From Deinococcus aetherius (GTDB taxonomy: Bacteria; Deinococcota; Deinococci; Deinococcales; Deinococcaceae), in contig NZ_AP026564.1 of assembly GCF_025997855.1 (NCBI RefSeq), positions 1-56,913 of the forward strand: a stretch of 56,913 nucleotides of DNA. The letters run 5' to 3'. Of the stretch, positions 14,916 to 24,368 are shown one piece after another. A model generated the notes under the pieces. The model saw nothing but the letters and a program-made list of their open reading frames with translations, did not search any database and was not told the DNA's origin. The position numbers and the translations under genes were made by a program. How positions within the stretch are numbered: position 1 is the first letter of the stretch; each line of letters begins with the position of its first letter.

Positions 14916-17900
14916 TCAGCGGGTGGCGTAGGCGCGCAGGTCGCTGCTGGCCCGCACAACGACGCTCGAAACCGCGTTCACGCCGATCCCCTCGTCGGTC
15001 AGGCGCTCGAGCAGCGGGGTCACCGCGACCAGAGCCCTGGTGAAGGGGGGCAGGGCGGCGTTCAGGGGCGCAGCCCAGTCCGGCGCCGCGACGACGCCGG
15101 TCGGGGCGGAGGCCAGGCCGAGGTCGGTGGCCGCGTTGCCGCCCAGGCTGCTCCCGGTTTCGGTGCCCGTCTCCGCGTCCACTCCGAACACGCCGAGCTG
15201 CTTCGAGGTGGGCACCAGCACGTTGTTGTAGAAGTCCGCCATCTCCGCGTTGCCGGAGACCACCGCCTGCTGGAGGTCGGCGGCGGCCTGCACGTCGTCA
15301 CGGGGGTCGGCCGTCTTCTTGGCCGCGATGAACCGGTCCAGGAAGGGCTGGATGATGTTTTTCATCACCTCGCCCTTCAGGAACCCGTCGATCAGCCCTT
15401 GCAGGATGTTCTGTGCGAGAGACTTCTTCAGGTCGAGACCGAGAGCGGTGAACGAGGTCTTCCCCGCCTTGATCCCGTCGAGCATCCCGCCCTGAATCGC
15501 CTCGTAGATCGCGTCGCCGAGGGTTTTCGCGAACGAGACCGCCTCCTCGTCGAGCTCGGCTTTCTTGAAGCCGAGGAACCCCAGGAAGCCGCCCCTGGAC
15601 ACCACCTTCGCGTACTTCGAGACGTCGAAGAACTTGACGTCCTTCGTCGCGTCGGCGATTTCCCGGGCGGCCTTCCGGGCACTGTTCCGGCCCCCCCGGA
15701 AGAGGTCGATGACGGTGCCGACGAGGGTCGCGACGCCGGTGAGCAGCGCTCCCACCCAGTTGCCCTGGGCGAGCTGCATCAGCGTGGCCTGGAGGCCGGA
15801 CACCAAGGTGCCCACCACGGCGTCCACGTCCTCGTCGCCCGTCTTGAACACGTCGACGAGCCCGCCCACGAAGGCGGCGGCCCCCATGAGAATGGCCCCG
15901 CGCCCGCCCGCCTTCCCGCCCGCGCTGAAAAAGGCTTCCAGGCCGCTGAGCCCGGCACTGATCGTCGCGTTCAGCGGGCCGTTCTTGCCGAGAATTCCAG
16001 CAGCAGCACCAAGACTGCTTGCCAGAGGCCCGAAGTCCGCCGCCGCCTGAAGCTCCCGATACTTCCCGATGAGCTGATCGATTCCGGAGGCGAGTTCCGG
16101 GTACTTCTGCTTGAGCAACTCCAGGTTGGCGATCTGCGTCTGGTAGGGGCGCTCGGTCTCCCCTATCGCCTGGGCGTACTCGCGGGTGGCGGCTGTCAGC
16201 TCGTCCTGCGCTGCCTTCAGGCCGCTCGCGCGGTCCCGCTCGCCCTGCTGCCGGATGGCGGTCAGGTCAGCCTGGAGCTTTTTCTCTGCCGCCCTGTACT
16301 CCTCGCTTCCCTCCTTCAGGCCGCGTACCCGGCGCGCGAACTCGTCCCGGGCGGCCTGCTCAGCCTGAACCTGCCGCGCTTGCAGGTAGTTGGTCTCGCT
16401 GATCAACCCGCGTTGATGGCGGTCCTCCAGCTCGTCTACCTCACGCTGGCGTTGCACGGCGAGCGTCTCGTCCTGGATACGCAGGGTGAGGTCCTGCCGC
16501 TGGCGGTCCCCGTCCGCGTAAATGGCGCCCAGGCGCTCCTGATACTGGACCTGCGCGGCGAGGGCGGCAGCCCCGGTCAGACCCTGGCTCTCCCGGGCAT
16601 AACGGGCGATCTCCGCCGAGGCGAGGATGCCGGTGCGCCGGTCGATGTACTCGGCCTCACTGACCCGGCCCGCTGCCTTGTCGCGGTCGAGCTGGGCCTG
16701 CTTGGCCTCTTGGAGGGCATCAGCGAGTGAGCGGGCCGCGTCCACCTCCCCCTCAAGGCGGGTGATAGCGCGATCCGCCATGTCCTTGAGGGCCGGGTCG
16801 GTGGCCGTGTCGCGGATGCGTTTCAGTTCGGGGAGGAGCCCGTCCCTCAGCGTGTCCGCGTAGTCGGAGGCCCCCGCATCCAGCCCCTCGAACTGGGTGA
16901 GCAGCATGTTGAGGTCCTGGTATCCGGCGTCGGTGGCGCCATTCTCCAGGGCCATCGTGATGCCCGCGTTCACCTTGGCCTTCAGGTCCGCCCACTCGGG
17001 AGCGTCGCCGATCCGGTCGGACAGGCCACGCAAGGCCGTCTCGCCCAGCTTGGCGAAGTCCGCAGGGGTGAGCATGTCGAGTTCGGCGCGGAACCGCTCT
17101 CGCCCCTGCTCGCCAAGTTGGGTCCAGAATCGCTCCCCGAAGAAGCTGTTCGCAGCCCCCCCGAGGAAATTCGTGAGGCCGAACACGCCCGCCTTTGCCA
17201 GTCCAGCGACCCTGCCCGCGTCCGCCTGATCACGGCTGCCCTGGGCCTGCTCGGCAGTGGTGGCAACCTCATCGGCCCTGGTGTCCTGCTCAGCGCGGAC
17301 GTTGGCGAGGAAGTTCTGGGCCCGCTCCAGCGCGCCCCTGTCGAGACTGGCGCTCAGGCCGTCAATCTCCCCTGTGAGGAAGCTGACCGCCTGCCCCACA
17401 TTCTCCCCACGCCCTGCCGCCTCCATCACGGCGTCGAGGGCGGCGTTCAGGGTGGCGAGAGCACCTGCGCGGTCCCCCAGGTCGTCCAGCGAGGAGGCGA
17501 GGTCGGCGGCGCGCTGAGCGGCTCCCGTCTGGGCCGCCTCGCTCGCTTCCAACTGGCCGTCCAGGTCCCGCAGGTGCCCTTGGTACTCCTGGGCTGCCCG
17601 CCCCCCCTGGATAGCCTCCCAGGTGCTCTTGCGCGCCCCCTCGGCGTACTGATCGTGGTAGAGCCCGGCCTCCCGCGCGGCGCGGCCCAGTTCATTGAAC
17701 TGACGGGTTGCGTCCTGCTGTGCCTGCTCGTCGAACGTACCTGCCTCGACCTTCTCGCGGACGGACTCGGCGAGTTGGTGGTAGGAGTCGCGCAGAGAGC
17801 GAACCTTGACGGCCTGTTGCTCGATGGCATCGTCCACCCGCGTCGTGCTCGCCGCCGCGCGCAACGCCGCGTCACGCTCCTCGCGGGCGAGCCGCAGGGC

Positions 17901-20900
17901 GTCCTCCCGATTCTGGGCCGGGCCCGAGAGGGCGGCGCGCTCGGCGACGGTGTACTGAGCCTGGGCGATGGACTCCTGGGCGGCGCGCACGCCCTGCGCG
18001 TACCGCTTCTCGACGGCGACCCGCTGGGCCGCGTTGTCCCCGGCCTTTTTCAGGTCGGCGTCCCGGAGGCCCTCCAACTTCTTGAGGTGAGCCTGGGCGA
18101 GTTGCACGTCGAGTTGACGACCTGCCTGGATAACCGCCTGAGTCTGTTGCTGCCGGGCTTTCCGGCGTTCCTCGGACTCCTCTTCGACCTGTTGTAACCG
18201 TGCGTCACGGTCGGCGGCGGCTTTCGTGACGGTGGCGGTGTAGGCGTTCTGGGCGACGGTCTCGGCCTGCGCGCGCTCCTGCGCGGGGCCGTTGGCGGCG
18301 TCCGCGAGGGCGTCCTTGCGGCGCCGCTCGGCGACCGCAACCTGGGCGGCGTAAATCTGCCCGGCATAGCGCCGTTCGACGGCCACCCGGGCCTCGGCGT
18401 TCTTGCCCACCGCCCGCAGGTCGTTCTCGCGCATCTGCTGGAGGCGGTCGAGTTCCTGCTCGGCGAGGGTGATGTTGCCCTGCCGCGCCGCCTCGGCGAC
18501 CCGGGCGCGACGCCCTTGCGCCTCACGGGCACGGCGCTCGCCTTCCCTGTCTGCTTGATCCTCATCCCGTTGCAGGGCATCGCGCTGGGAGCGTGCCTTT
18601 CCGGTGGCGTCTCCCGCGAGGCCGAGGAGGGCGTAATACTTCCGGGTCTTGCCGTTCTTGTTCTCCTCGGCATCAGCGGCCCGGTGGGCGGCAACCGCGA
18701 TGGCGTCCAGGCTCTTGACGTACCCCCTGGCATCGTCGCTGAGTTTGTAGAGCGACTCCGCCTCGCCGAGCTGGCCCTTCAAGCGGTCGTATCCCTGACC
18801 GTACCCCGAGCGGGCGGTCGTGCGCCCGGACGTGAGTCTGGAGAGCGAGGCGAGGTCGTCCTTGAGCCCGCCCACGGCGGCCCTGTTGTTTTTCAAGAAC
18901 TCGTCGAGGGCCGCCTTTGCCTTGGTCTGCCAGACTTCCCCGCCACTTCGGAGCGCGGCGCGGTACTGGTTGATGAGGTGGTATCCCTGGTCCAGGGCCT
19001 TTTTAAGGCCGGCGTTCGGGTCGGCGGGCGCTACCGGCGACGGCGCGCTGGCACCCGCCGTCCCGTAGCGTCCAGCCGGGCTGGAGGCGCTGATCGGCGA
19101 CTCTTTGAAGCGGTAGACGGCTGCGTTCTGGGTGTCGTAGATCGGGACCACCTGGGTGTTGCTGGACCCCGGATTCTCGATGATGAGGAGGTTTCCCTTC
19201 TTGTCCCTCCCCACGACGACAGCGACGTGCTTGCCCGAGGTCGCCCCGTATTTCCGACCGTTCCCGGAGCTGTAGACCACGAGATCGCCTGTATTCGCCC
19301 CCTGGACGCCCACCCGCTGCGCCCCGGCGGCGACAGCGTTCCGCTCCAGTTGCGCGGCGTTGGCGCTGGGCTTGATGCTCACCCCGATGGTCTGGAGGAT
19401 GCGCGAGGCGATGATGGCGCAGTCGCTCGACACCCTGGGATCGTTGACGAACACGTCTTTCAGGGCGGCGATGGTGTTGGCCGTCCAGAGCCCGGCCACG
19501 CCCGTGGACATGGAGGGGCTGCCCGTCCCGGTCTGCGGCTGCAAGCCTCTCAGCAGAGCCTGACTTGCCTGCGTGTTCTTGTTGAGGGCGTCGGCCAGCA
19601 GTTGCTGGTACTTCGGCACGTCGGCACCGATAGCCCGCGCCTGTGCCAGTTGCTTGAGGGGGTTGAATTGCCGTTCCAGCACCCCTGCCTGGACGAGTGC
19701 CCCCTGTAACTGCGCCACGTTAAAGGCGCGGACCAGGTCGTCGATCTGCTTTTGAGCACCCGCCGCCATTCCGGCGACGCCGCCCTTGCCGTCGGTCCCG
19801 GTGGAGAGGGCGACCCCGGCCCCAGTCAGGAGCTTAAGTACGGCGACGGTGTTGCTGTCCTCGGCGGTGATCTTGAGGCTGGCCTTCAACTCGCCGGGCG
19901 ACCTGACGCCCTCCAGCTTCTCGACGAACTTCCCCAGCGTCTCGATCCCCGGGGTGATGACCTTATCCAGCAGGTTCGCCAGGGGCCCGGCAAAGCTCTT
20001 GACAAGGGCCAGCCCCGCGTCCTCCAGAGCGGTGTTGAGCCGACGCTGTGCGGGCTCGACGCCCTGATTCATGATGTCGGCGTACTCGGTGGCGTAACCC
20101 GCGCTCTCCTGAATGACCTGGCCGTGCTTGCGCCACTCGCCGGTCAGGCTGATGACGGCGGCAGCGGCCCGGGTGTCCATCAGGCCGGCGACGGTCCGCA
20201 GCGCCTCCCCGTTGCCCTCCAGTTGCCCGGTGGCTGCGTTGAAGGTGATGCCCATCCCGCGCATCTTTTCGCCGAGGTCGGCCATGATGGCGCCCGCCGG
20301 GCGAGCCTTGCCGGAGGTGTCGTCGATCTGGACGCCAAGGCCCTTCAGGATGCCCTTGGCCTTCTCGCTCGGGTCCGCGAGGGACGAGAGGGCCGTGCGG
20401 AGCGCGTCAGCGCCCACGTCGGCGGCGCTCATCCCCTTGAGGTCCAGCTCGACCAGCATTCCCAGCAGGTCGTTCATTGCGATGCCCGCTTGAAGACCCG
20501 TGCCGCCCACCTTGCCGAAGCCCAGGCTCAAGTCGTTGGCTGTGCCTGCCGCGAGGTTCCCGGCCTTGGCGAACATGTCCGCAACGCGCCCCGCCTGTTC
20601 CACGCCCAGGCCGTACTGGCGGACGTTCATCAGGAGCTGCGCGCTCGTCTGGTTCAGGTTCGTGTTCTCGGCAGCAGCGAGCTTGGAGCTGGCGGCCAGG
20701 ACGGTCAAGGAGTCGCTGGCGCTGAGGTTGGCTTTCACCAGGTCGGCGGCCGTCGCGGTGAGGCTGGCGACGCTCAGGCTCTTGCCGACCGTGCCCAACT
20801 CCTCCTTCAGGGACCGGACCTGCTTTTGAAATCCGTCCAGGTCCCGCAAGCCGTTGGCCTGGAGAGTATTGAGTCCCCCCTGAAGGGTTTTGGTCTGCTC

Positions 20901-22046
20901 CAGCCCCACCCGGCCCAGGGAGAGGAACCCTGTGGCGACGGCCCCCAGGCCCAGCGCCAACCCCGCGCCCGCCGCGCTCATGACTCCCGTGGTGATCGCG
21001 GCGGCGTTCGTCGCCCCGCCGAACTCGACGGCGCTCTTCTTCGCGCCCGTGAAAGCCTGGGACACGATGCCGAGGTTCTGAGCCGTGTTCGCCAGTCCGG
21101 CATTCGCGGCGAGCTGGTTGAACAGCCCGGAGTTCTGAATGCCGCTCACGACCCCCGCCGAGAAGCCCCCGGGCGTCACTCGGCCTGTCGCCTGATCCTG
21201 GGTGCGCTGGGCCGCTGCCGCGACCTGGGTCAGGCGCCGGTAGGCGTCGCTCTGCTTGTCCAGGGCGGCGGTGGCAACGAGGGCACGCTCCTGAATGTCC
21301 CGCTGGGCCTGCACCAGCTCGGGCCCGAGAACGCGCCCCGCCTGCCAGAGGTTGCGTATGCTGCGCTGCTCGGCATCCAGGCTGCGGATTGTTTCCTGGA
21401 GGGCCTGCTGAAGCGCCTTTTCGGCCTGTGCCTGCTGCTTCGCGTTTCGCTCGGCCTCCCGGGCAGCGGTCGCCTGCTCACGAGCGACCCTCGTGGCCTC
21501 TGCGGCCTGCTCACGCAGGGACTGCTTGACCGCCTGTGCCTGCTGCTGGGCGGCCAGCCGTGTCGCACGGTCAACTTCGCGGGCGGCAGCGGCCTGCTCC
21601 CTGGACACCCGCCTGGCCTCTGAGGCCTGCTCCCGAAGAGCTTGCCGTGCGGCCTGCGCCTGCTGCTGCGTTTCCTGCCGAGCGACCTGGGCCGCCTCCC
21701 GAGTGGCAGCGGCCTGCTCCCTGGACACCCGCCTGGCTTCCTCGGCCTGCTCGCGGAGGCCCTGCCTGATGGACTCGGCCGACGCGCGTGCCGAATCGCC
21801 ACTCCGCTGGAACAGGGCGTCAATTCGGCGTTGCGTCTCGGACGCCGCCTGCTCCGTCTCCTTGAGGCTGTCGCGGATGGGGTTCGATCTGCCCCCCTGC
21901 TCGAACTGAATTTTCAGGGGCCGGGAGAGGTTCCCCAGCATCCCCGACACGTCCCGGGCGAACTGTTGAATATCGGCCCTTGCCCGGGACGTGTCGGCGG
22001 CAAGCTCCAGGTGAGCAGCTCCTACGAGAGTCGAAATGGTGACCAC
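14916..22046 (-). CDS. tape measure protein with internal cysteine peptidase domain
   Basis: 2376 residues, the longest gene. The first 220 are coiled coil with three 40-residue repeats; hydrophobic Gly/Ala segments lie near residue 350; a pair of about 113-residue repeats occurs near residues 1189 and 1302 (both contain ARVAVERRYA or QRVAVEKRYA). Residues about 860-975 are a CHAP/NlpC-like module with Cys876 (SSDCAII) and His940 (GKHVAVVVGR), giving a peptidoglycan-cutting tip for DNA entry. At about 0.15 nm per residue the tail would be near 350 nm. Start uncertain: the GTG at 22046 lies within the GGAGG, and an in-frame ATT at 22037 sits eight bases after it. Confidence 0.9.
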   Translation of the reverse strand: MVTISTLVGAAHLELAADTSRARADIQQFARDVSGMLGNLSRPLKIQFEQGGRSNPIRDSLKETEQAASETQRRIDALFQRSGDSARASAESIRQGLREQAEEARRVSREQAAATREAAQVARQETQQQAQAARQALREQASEARRVSREQAAAAREVDRATRLAAQQQAQAVKQSLREQAAEATRVAREQATAAREAERNAKQQAQAEKALQQALQETIRSLDAEQRSIRNLWQAGRVLGPELVQAQRDIQERALVATAALDKQSDAYRRLTQVAAAAQRTQDQATGRVTPGGFSAGVVSGIQNSGLFNQLAANAGLANTAQNLGIVSQAFTGAKKSAVEFGGATNAAAITTGVMSAAGAGLALGLGAVATGFLSLGRVGLEQTKTLQGGLNTLQANGLRDLDGFQKQVRSLKEELGTVGKSLSVASLTATAADLVKANLSASDSLTVLAASSKLAAAENTNLNQTSAQLLMNVRQYGLGVEQAGRVADMFAKAGNLAAGTANDLSLGFGKVGGTGLQAGIAMNDLLGMLVELDLKGMSAADVGADALRTALSSLADPSEKAKGILKGLGVQIDDTSGKARPAGAIMADLGEKMRGMGITFNAATGQLEGNGEALRTVAGLMDTRAAAAVISLTGEWRKHGQVIQESAGYATEYADIMNQGVEPAQRRLNTALEDAGLALVKSFAGPLANLLDKVITPGIETLGKFVEKLEGVRSPGELKASLKITAEDSNTVAVLKLLTGAGVALSTGTDGKGGVAGMAAGAQKQIDDLVRAFNVAQLQGALVQAGVLERQFNPLKQLAQARAIGADVPKYQQLLADALNKNTQASQALLRGLQPQTGTGSPSMSTGVAGLWTANTIAALKDVFVNDPRVSSDCAIIASRILQTIGVSIKPSANAAQLERNAVAAGAQRVGVQGANTGDLVVYSSGNGRKYGATSGKHVAVVVGRDKKGNLLIIENPGSSNTQVVPIYDTQNAAVYRFKESPISASSPAGRYGTAGASAPSPVAPADPNAGLKKALDQGYHLINQYRAALRSGGEVWQTKAKAALDEFLKNNRAAVGGLKDDLASLSRLTSGRTTARSGYGQGYDRLKGQLGEAESLYKLSDDARGYVKSLDAIAVAAHRAADAEENKNGKTRKYYALLGLAGDATGKARSQRDALQRDEDQADREGERRAREAQGRRARVAEAARQGNITLAEQELDRLQQMRENDLRAVGKNAEARVAVERRYAGQIYAAQVAVAERRRKDALADAANGPAQERAQAETVAQNAYTATVTKAAADRDARLQQVEEESEERRKARQQQTQAVIQAGRQLDVQLAQAHLKKLEGLRDADLKKAGDNAAQRVAVEKRYAQGVRAAQESIAQAQYTVAERAALSGPAQNREDALRLAREERDAALRAAASTTRVDDAIEQQAVKVRSLRDSYHQLAESVREKVEAGTFDEQAQQDATRQFNELGRAAREAGLYHDQYAEGARKSTWEAIQGGRAAQEYQGHLRDLDGQLEASEAAQTGAAQRAADLASSLDDLGDRAGALATLNAALDAVMEAAGRGENVGQAVSFLTGEIDGLSASLDRGALERAQNFLANVRAEQDTRADEVATTAEQAQGSRDQADAGRVAGLAKAGVFGLTNFLGGAANSFFGERFWTQLGEQGRERFRAELDMLTPADFAKLGETALRGLSDRIGDAPEWADLKAKVNAGITMALENGATDAGYQDLNMLLTQFEGLDAGASDYADTLRDGLLPELKRIRDTATDPALKDMADRAITRLEGEVDAARSLADALQEAKQAQLDRDKAAGRVSEAEYIDRRTGILASAEIARYARESQGLTGAAALAAQVQYQERLGAIYADGDRQRQDLTLRIQDETLAVQRQREVDELEDRHQRGLISETNYLQARQVQAEQAARDEFARRVRGLKEGSEEYRAAEKKLQADLTAIRQQGERDRASGLKAAQDELTAATREYAQAIGETERPYQTQIANLELLKQKYPELASGIDQLIGKYRELQAAADFGPLASSLGAAAGILGKNGPLNATISAGLSGLEAFFSAGGKAGGRGAILMGAAAFVGGLVDVFKTGDEDVDAVVGTLVSGLQATLMQLAQGNWVGALLTGVATLVGTVIDLFRGGRNSARKAAREIADATKDVKFFDVSKYAKVVSRGGFLGFLGFKKAELDEEAVSFAKTLGDAIYEAIQGGMLDGIKAGKTSFTALGLDLKKSLAQNILQGLIDGFLKGEVMKNIIQPFLDRFIAAKKTADPRDDVQAAADLQQAVVSGNAEMADFYNNVLVPTSKQLGVFGVDAETGTETGSSLGGNAATDLGLASAPTGVVAAPDWAAPLNAALPPFTRALVAVTPLLERLTDEGIGVNAVSSVVVRASSDLRAYATR
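21399..21758 (-). repeat. three 120-bp tandem repeats in the tape measure gene
   Basis: Encodes three 40-residue units, each starting LREQA and containing RV(S/A)REQA and a Gln/Ala-rich end (QQQAQA). They extend an N-terminal coiled coil. Codon-level differences between units show the duplication is not recent. Confidence 0.75.
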
Positions 22047-22078
22047 CTCCGGGCGGCAATGAAAAAGCCGCCCGGAGG
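22046..22078 (-). promoter_or_regulatory. hairpin covering the tape measure ribosome binding site
   Basis: Perfect 12-bp arms (CCTCCGGGCGGC and GCCGCCCGGAGG on the minus strand) with a 9-base loop. The GGAGG of the tape measure gene is the last five bases of the stem, so the site would be masked in the folded message. No T-run follows, which argues against a terminator. Confidence 0.5.
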
Positions 22079-22101
22079 CGGCGCGAAGGTCTGATGTGGC
22101 C

Positions 22102-22314
22102 CTACGGGGCGTGCTGCTGGGTCGGCGCGGGCGTCAAGGTCACGAGCCAGGAGGCGTGAGAGAGCCCGTAGAGCAGGGCCAGTACGGCCAGTACGCCGAG
22201 CAGGATGAAGTTCTGTCGCCTCTTGTCCACGCTCGGGGGCTGACTGCGCCGAACCTCCGCGCGGTACGCCTCCTCCGCTTCTATGCGGACTTTTGTCTCA
22301 GGGTCGAGTTCCAC
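22102..22314 (-). CDS. small single-pass membrane protein
   Basis: 70 residues from GTG. A charged N-terminus (PETKVRIEAEEAYRAEVRRSQ) is followed by one hydrophobic helix (FILLGVLAVLALLYGL). Lies between the nuclease cassette and the tape measure gene. Possibly an assembly or inner-membrane factor; function unknown. Confidence 0.45.
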   Translation of the reverse strand: MELDPETKVRIEAEEAYRAEVRRSQPPSVDKRRQNFILLGVLAVLALLYGLSHASWLVTLTPAPTQQHAP

Positions 22315-22320
22315 GCCGCA

Positions 22321-22343
22321 GCTTAAACCGCCCCGAAGGGCGG
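22321..22343 (-). terminator. short terminator after the GIY-YIG gene
   Basis: CCGCCC-TTCG-GGGCGG on the minus strand (UUCG tetraloop) followed by TTTAAGC, 22 bases past the stop at 22365. Probably ends the nuclease cassette transcript, at least partly. Confidence 0.5.
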
Positions 22344-22364
22344 CACGCGCCTGAATCGGGGGAC

Positions 22365-23381
22365 CTACCCCGATACGTCACTTACGCGGGCGCAGCGAAA
22401 CCCTCTATGCGGCGCCGTCTGCTTCCCGGCTGCCAGTTTCCTCATGGCCGACTGGTGCAAGCCCTGCTGCTCACAGAAGACGCGAAGGTTGGGTACCGTC
22501 TCCGTCCTGCCGTCCGGCCAGGTCACCCGGTAAGGTCGCGCAGAGGCAAGGGCACGTTGCCGTGCCACCTGCTTCTGCTTCTCACTGGAGGGCCTGCCTG
22601 CCGTACTTCCAGCGGTGGCGGAGACGTTGTAGCCCCCGTGGACAGCGAAGGCATGGAGAAAGTCGATCCATGCCTGTTCGACCAGGATAAGAATGGACCT
22701 GTCGCTGATTGCCTCCAGCAGGTCGAATTGAAAGCATTCAGCTCCGTCACGGTTCCAGGCTCTTTGAAGGCGTGGGGAATGATGGTTTCCCTGATTGAGG
22801 CGCCAGAAGTGGGTACCCCAGCGAGACCTCACGTCATGGGCGCTGCCCACGTAGACCTGACCGGTCTTCAGGTTACGGATGGCGTAGACGCCGCTGATAC
22901 GGAAGGGGACGTGCCCGATGGCCTTGAGGGCTGCCGTCTTTACCTCGTCGCGCGTGACAGCAATATGCAACAGGCCGTCAGGGGCATCGAGGCTGAGCCC
23001 TTGCTTCTGCTTGCGGCGCTCGTAAGCTTTCCTGTTGCGGGCTTGATGCTCTTCCTTGGGAAGGGCATCGTAGTTTTCCTTTAATTTCCGCCTGGTACAT
23101 GACCTACAGGCCGACACCCGTCTGTTCACGCCACGCAACAGGTAGAAGTTGTCGAGGGGAAGCATCAAGGCACAGGAAGAGCAGCGTTTGTGACCCTCCG
23201 GCACCTCGTCGGCCCGCCGAGGCTTCAACGCCTGCTTCCGGTAGTACCACTCTCTCTGCACCCTGCGGGTGCACACTTTGCACTGCATCCGCAGGGTGCC
23301 AGGCCGCTTGCCTGGGTGAAAGTGTTGACCTGTGGCGGGCTTGCCCTCGCGACAGGTGGAGCATGTCCTGATCTCAGTCAT
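22365..23381 (-). CDS. GIY-YIG homing endonuclease-like protein with zinc-finger N-terminus
   Basis: 338 residues. Residues 1-110 carry two Cys4-type fingers (CSTCREGKP...CKVCTRR; CSSCALML...CRSCTRR). A GIY-YIG nuclease follows (GVYAIRNLKTGQVYVGSA, then RWGTHFWRLNQG, LQRAWNRDG and LLEAI). The C-terminus (PNLRVFCEQQGLHQSAMRKLAAGK) is a NUMOD-type helix-turn-helix. This is the layout of free-standing homing endonucleases. Start at ATG 23381 gives the finger directly and overlaps the HNH stop; an in-frame ATG at 23399 is possible. Confidence 0.85.
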   Translation of the reverse strand: MTEIRTCSTCREGKPATGQHFHPGKRPGTLRMQCKVCTRRVQREWYYRKQALKPRRADEVPEGHKRCSSCALMLPLDNFYLLRGVNRRVSACRSCTRRKLKENYDALPKEEHQARNRKAYERRKQKQGLSLDAPDGLLHIAVTRDEVKTAALKAIGHVPFRISGVYAIRNLKTGQVYVGSAHDVRSRWGTHFWRLNQGNHHSPRLQRAWNRDGAECFQFDLLEAISDRSILILVEQAWIDFLHAFAVHGGYNVSATAGSTAGRPSSEKQKQVARQRALASARPYRVTWPDGRTETVPNLRVFCEQQGLHQSAMRKLAAGKQTAPHRGFRCARVSDVSG

Positions 23382-23697
23382 CCCGCCCACATCCCACATC
23401 GAAACGCGCGGGCCTGAAGTCCCAGGGAAACTTGGACCCCTTCGCCCGGTTACAGCCGGGGCAGGCGCAAACGATGTTATTCATAGCGTTCGCTCCCCCT
23501 CGGCTGAGCGGAATGAAGTGGTCCACCTGAAATTTGTTCCGCCCCACGAGTTCCAGCACCTCCCCGCAGTAGTGGCATCGCCCCTTCTGCCGGTCGAACC
23601 TGAGCATCACGTCCCACCGATCAAAGCTGCCCGCCGCACCGTACTGCTTGGCGCGGCGGCGATGCCCGGACCGGTACGCATCGCCGCCGCGAATCAC
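23374..23697 (-). CDS. HNH endonuclease
   Basis: 107 residues, GTG start overlapping the upstream stop. Contains CHYCGEVL, VDHFIPLSRGG (the D-H of the HNH fold), NNIVCACPGCNRAKG with the paired zinc Cys, a McrA-like HNH domain. Next to a GIY-YIG nuclease, so a mobile nuclease cassette is likely; packaging-linked HNH proteins usually sit beside terminase, which this does not. Confidence 0.85.
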   Translation of the reverse strand: MIRGGDAYRSGHRRRAKQYGAAGSFDRWDVMLRFDRQKGRCHYCGEVLELVGRNKFQVDHFIPLSRGGANAMNNIVCACPGCNRAKGSKFPWDFRPARFDVGCGRDD

Positions 23698-24032
23698 CGC
23701 TGCCCCCTAGGCGGAGGGACGATCCGGCGCTTGGCGAGGATTCCCAGGACGAAGCTGTCAAGGGCGATGTTGTCCGCCATCATGCTGAACAGCTCGTTCC
23801 AGTCGCGGTGAAAGGATGGGTGGGCCTCCCACACGTCCAGCCAGTCGTTCAACGCCAGATCGAGGAGCTGCTTCAGGTGGTCCAGGCCCGCGTTGAAAGC
23901 GATGATCACCTGGACACACTCTCCGCAGTAGAACCCCGTTTCGCTTCCGATGGTGATGATGACGCCCGGCCTTTTGCCGCACCGCTCACAGGCCCTGGGA
24001 TCGTTGCCGCCGCCTTCCGCGTACACTGTCAT
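23694..24032 (-). CDS. small zinc-finger protein of the nuclease cassette
   Basis: 112 residues. CERCGKRPG and FYCGECVQ form a four-Cys zinc site; the rest is helical and acidic. CGGAGG lies five bases before the ATG. First gene of the minus-strand cassette driven by TTGACA-18-AATAAT. May help DNA binding; no firm function. Confidence 0.6.
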   Translation of the reverse strand: MTVYAEGGGNDPRACERCGKRPGVIITIGSETGFYCGECVQVIIAFNAGLDHLKQLLDLALNDWLDVWEAHPSFHRDWNELFSMMADNIALDSFVLGILAKRRIVPPPRGQR

Positions 24033-24099
24033 ACGAACCTCCGAGTTCGCAGAGAAGGGGACCGGCTTTCCACGGCGAGGTCCCTTTTCTGCTCCCGGT

Positions 24100-24129
24100 A
24101 TTATTGCAAAGTCGGCAATAGTATGTCAA
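24100..24129 (-). promoter_or_regulatory. strong promoter for the nuclease cassette
   Basis: TTGACA (24129-24124), 18 bases, AATAAT (24105-24100) on the minus strand: near-consensus, unlike any other late-region site. It lies back to back with the promoter of the XRE gene. Confidence 0.75.
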
Positions 24130-24140
24130 CATTGGCAATA
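24102..24140. promoter_or_regulatory. GCAATA operator repeats in the divergent promoter
   Basis: TATTGC at 24102-24107 pairs with GCAATA at 24115-24120 (7-base spacer), and GCAATA recurs at 24135-24140. The repeats overlap both divergent promoters, the expected operator of the adjacent XRE protein. Confidence 0.55.
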
Positions 24141-24159
24141 TGAACGTTGGTGCTACGAT
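24132..24159 (+). promoter_or_regulatory. leaderless promoter of the XRE gene
   Basis: TTGGCA, 16 bases, TACGAT, then seven bases to ATG 24167. A textbook leaderless arrangement for Deinococcus; it decides the start codon of the gene. Confidence 0.65.
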
Positions 24160-24166
24160 CAGAGGG

Positions 24167-24364
24167 ATGAATCCGGAAGTGCGTCAGGCGGTACGAGAGG
24201 CGATGAAGGACCGCGAGCTGACGCAGGTGGAACTTGCTCAACGCCTCGGCATGACGCAACCGGCGCTCGCCAAGATGCTCACGGGCCGCACCGGGCAGGT
24301 GCCTGAGAGCTGGCAGAAGGTGCTTGACGAGCTTGGGCTGAAGCTCATCGCGGTCCCCAAGTAG
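24167..24364 (+). CDS. XRE-type helix-turn-helix regulator
   Basis: 65 residues: REAMKDRELTQVELAQRLGMTQPALAKMLTGRTG is a compact Cro/CI-type HTH. The ATG at 24140 lies upstream of the predicted transcription start, so 24167 is preferred. It reads against the late operon and ends four bases from the tail chaperone stop. Likely represses the divergent nuclease cassette and itself. Confidence 0.8.
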   Translation: MNPEVRQAVREAMKDRELTQVELAQRLGMTQPALAKMLTGRTGQVPESWQKVLDELGLKLIAVPK

Positions 24365-24368
24365 CTGC

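Noticed and set aside
13341..16730. 1129-codon plus-strand open frame
   Set aside because: Shadow of the hub and tape measure genes; composition not protein-like.
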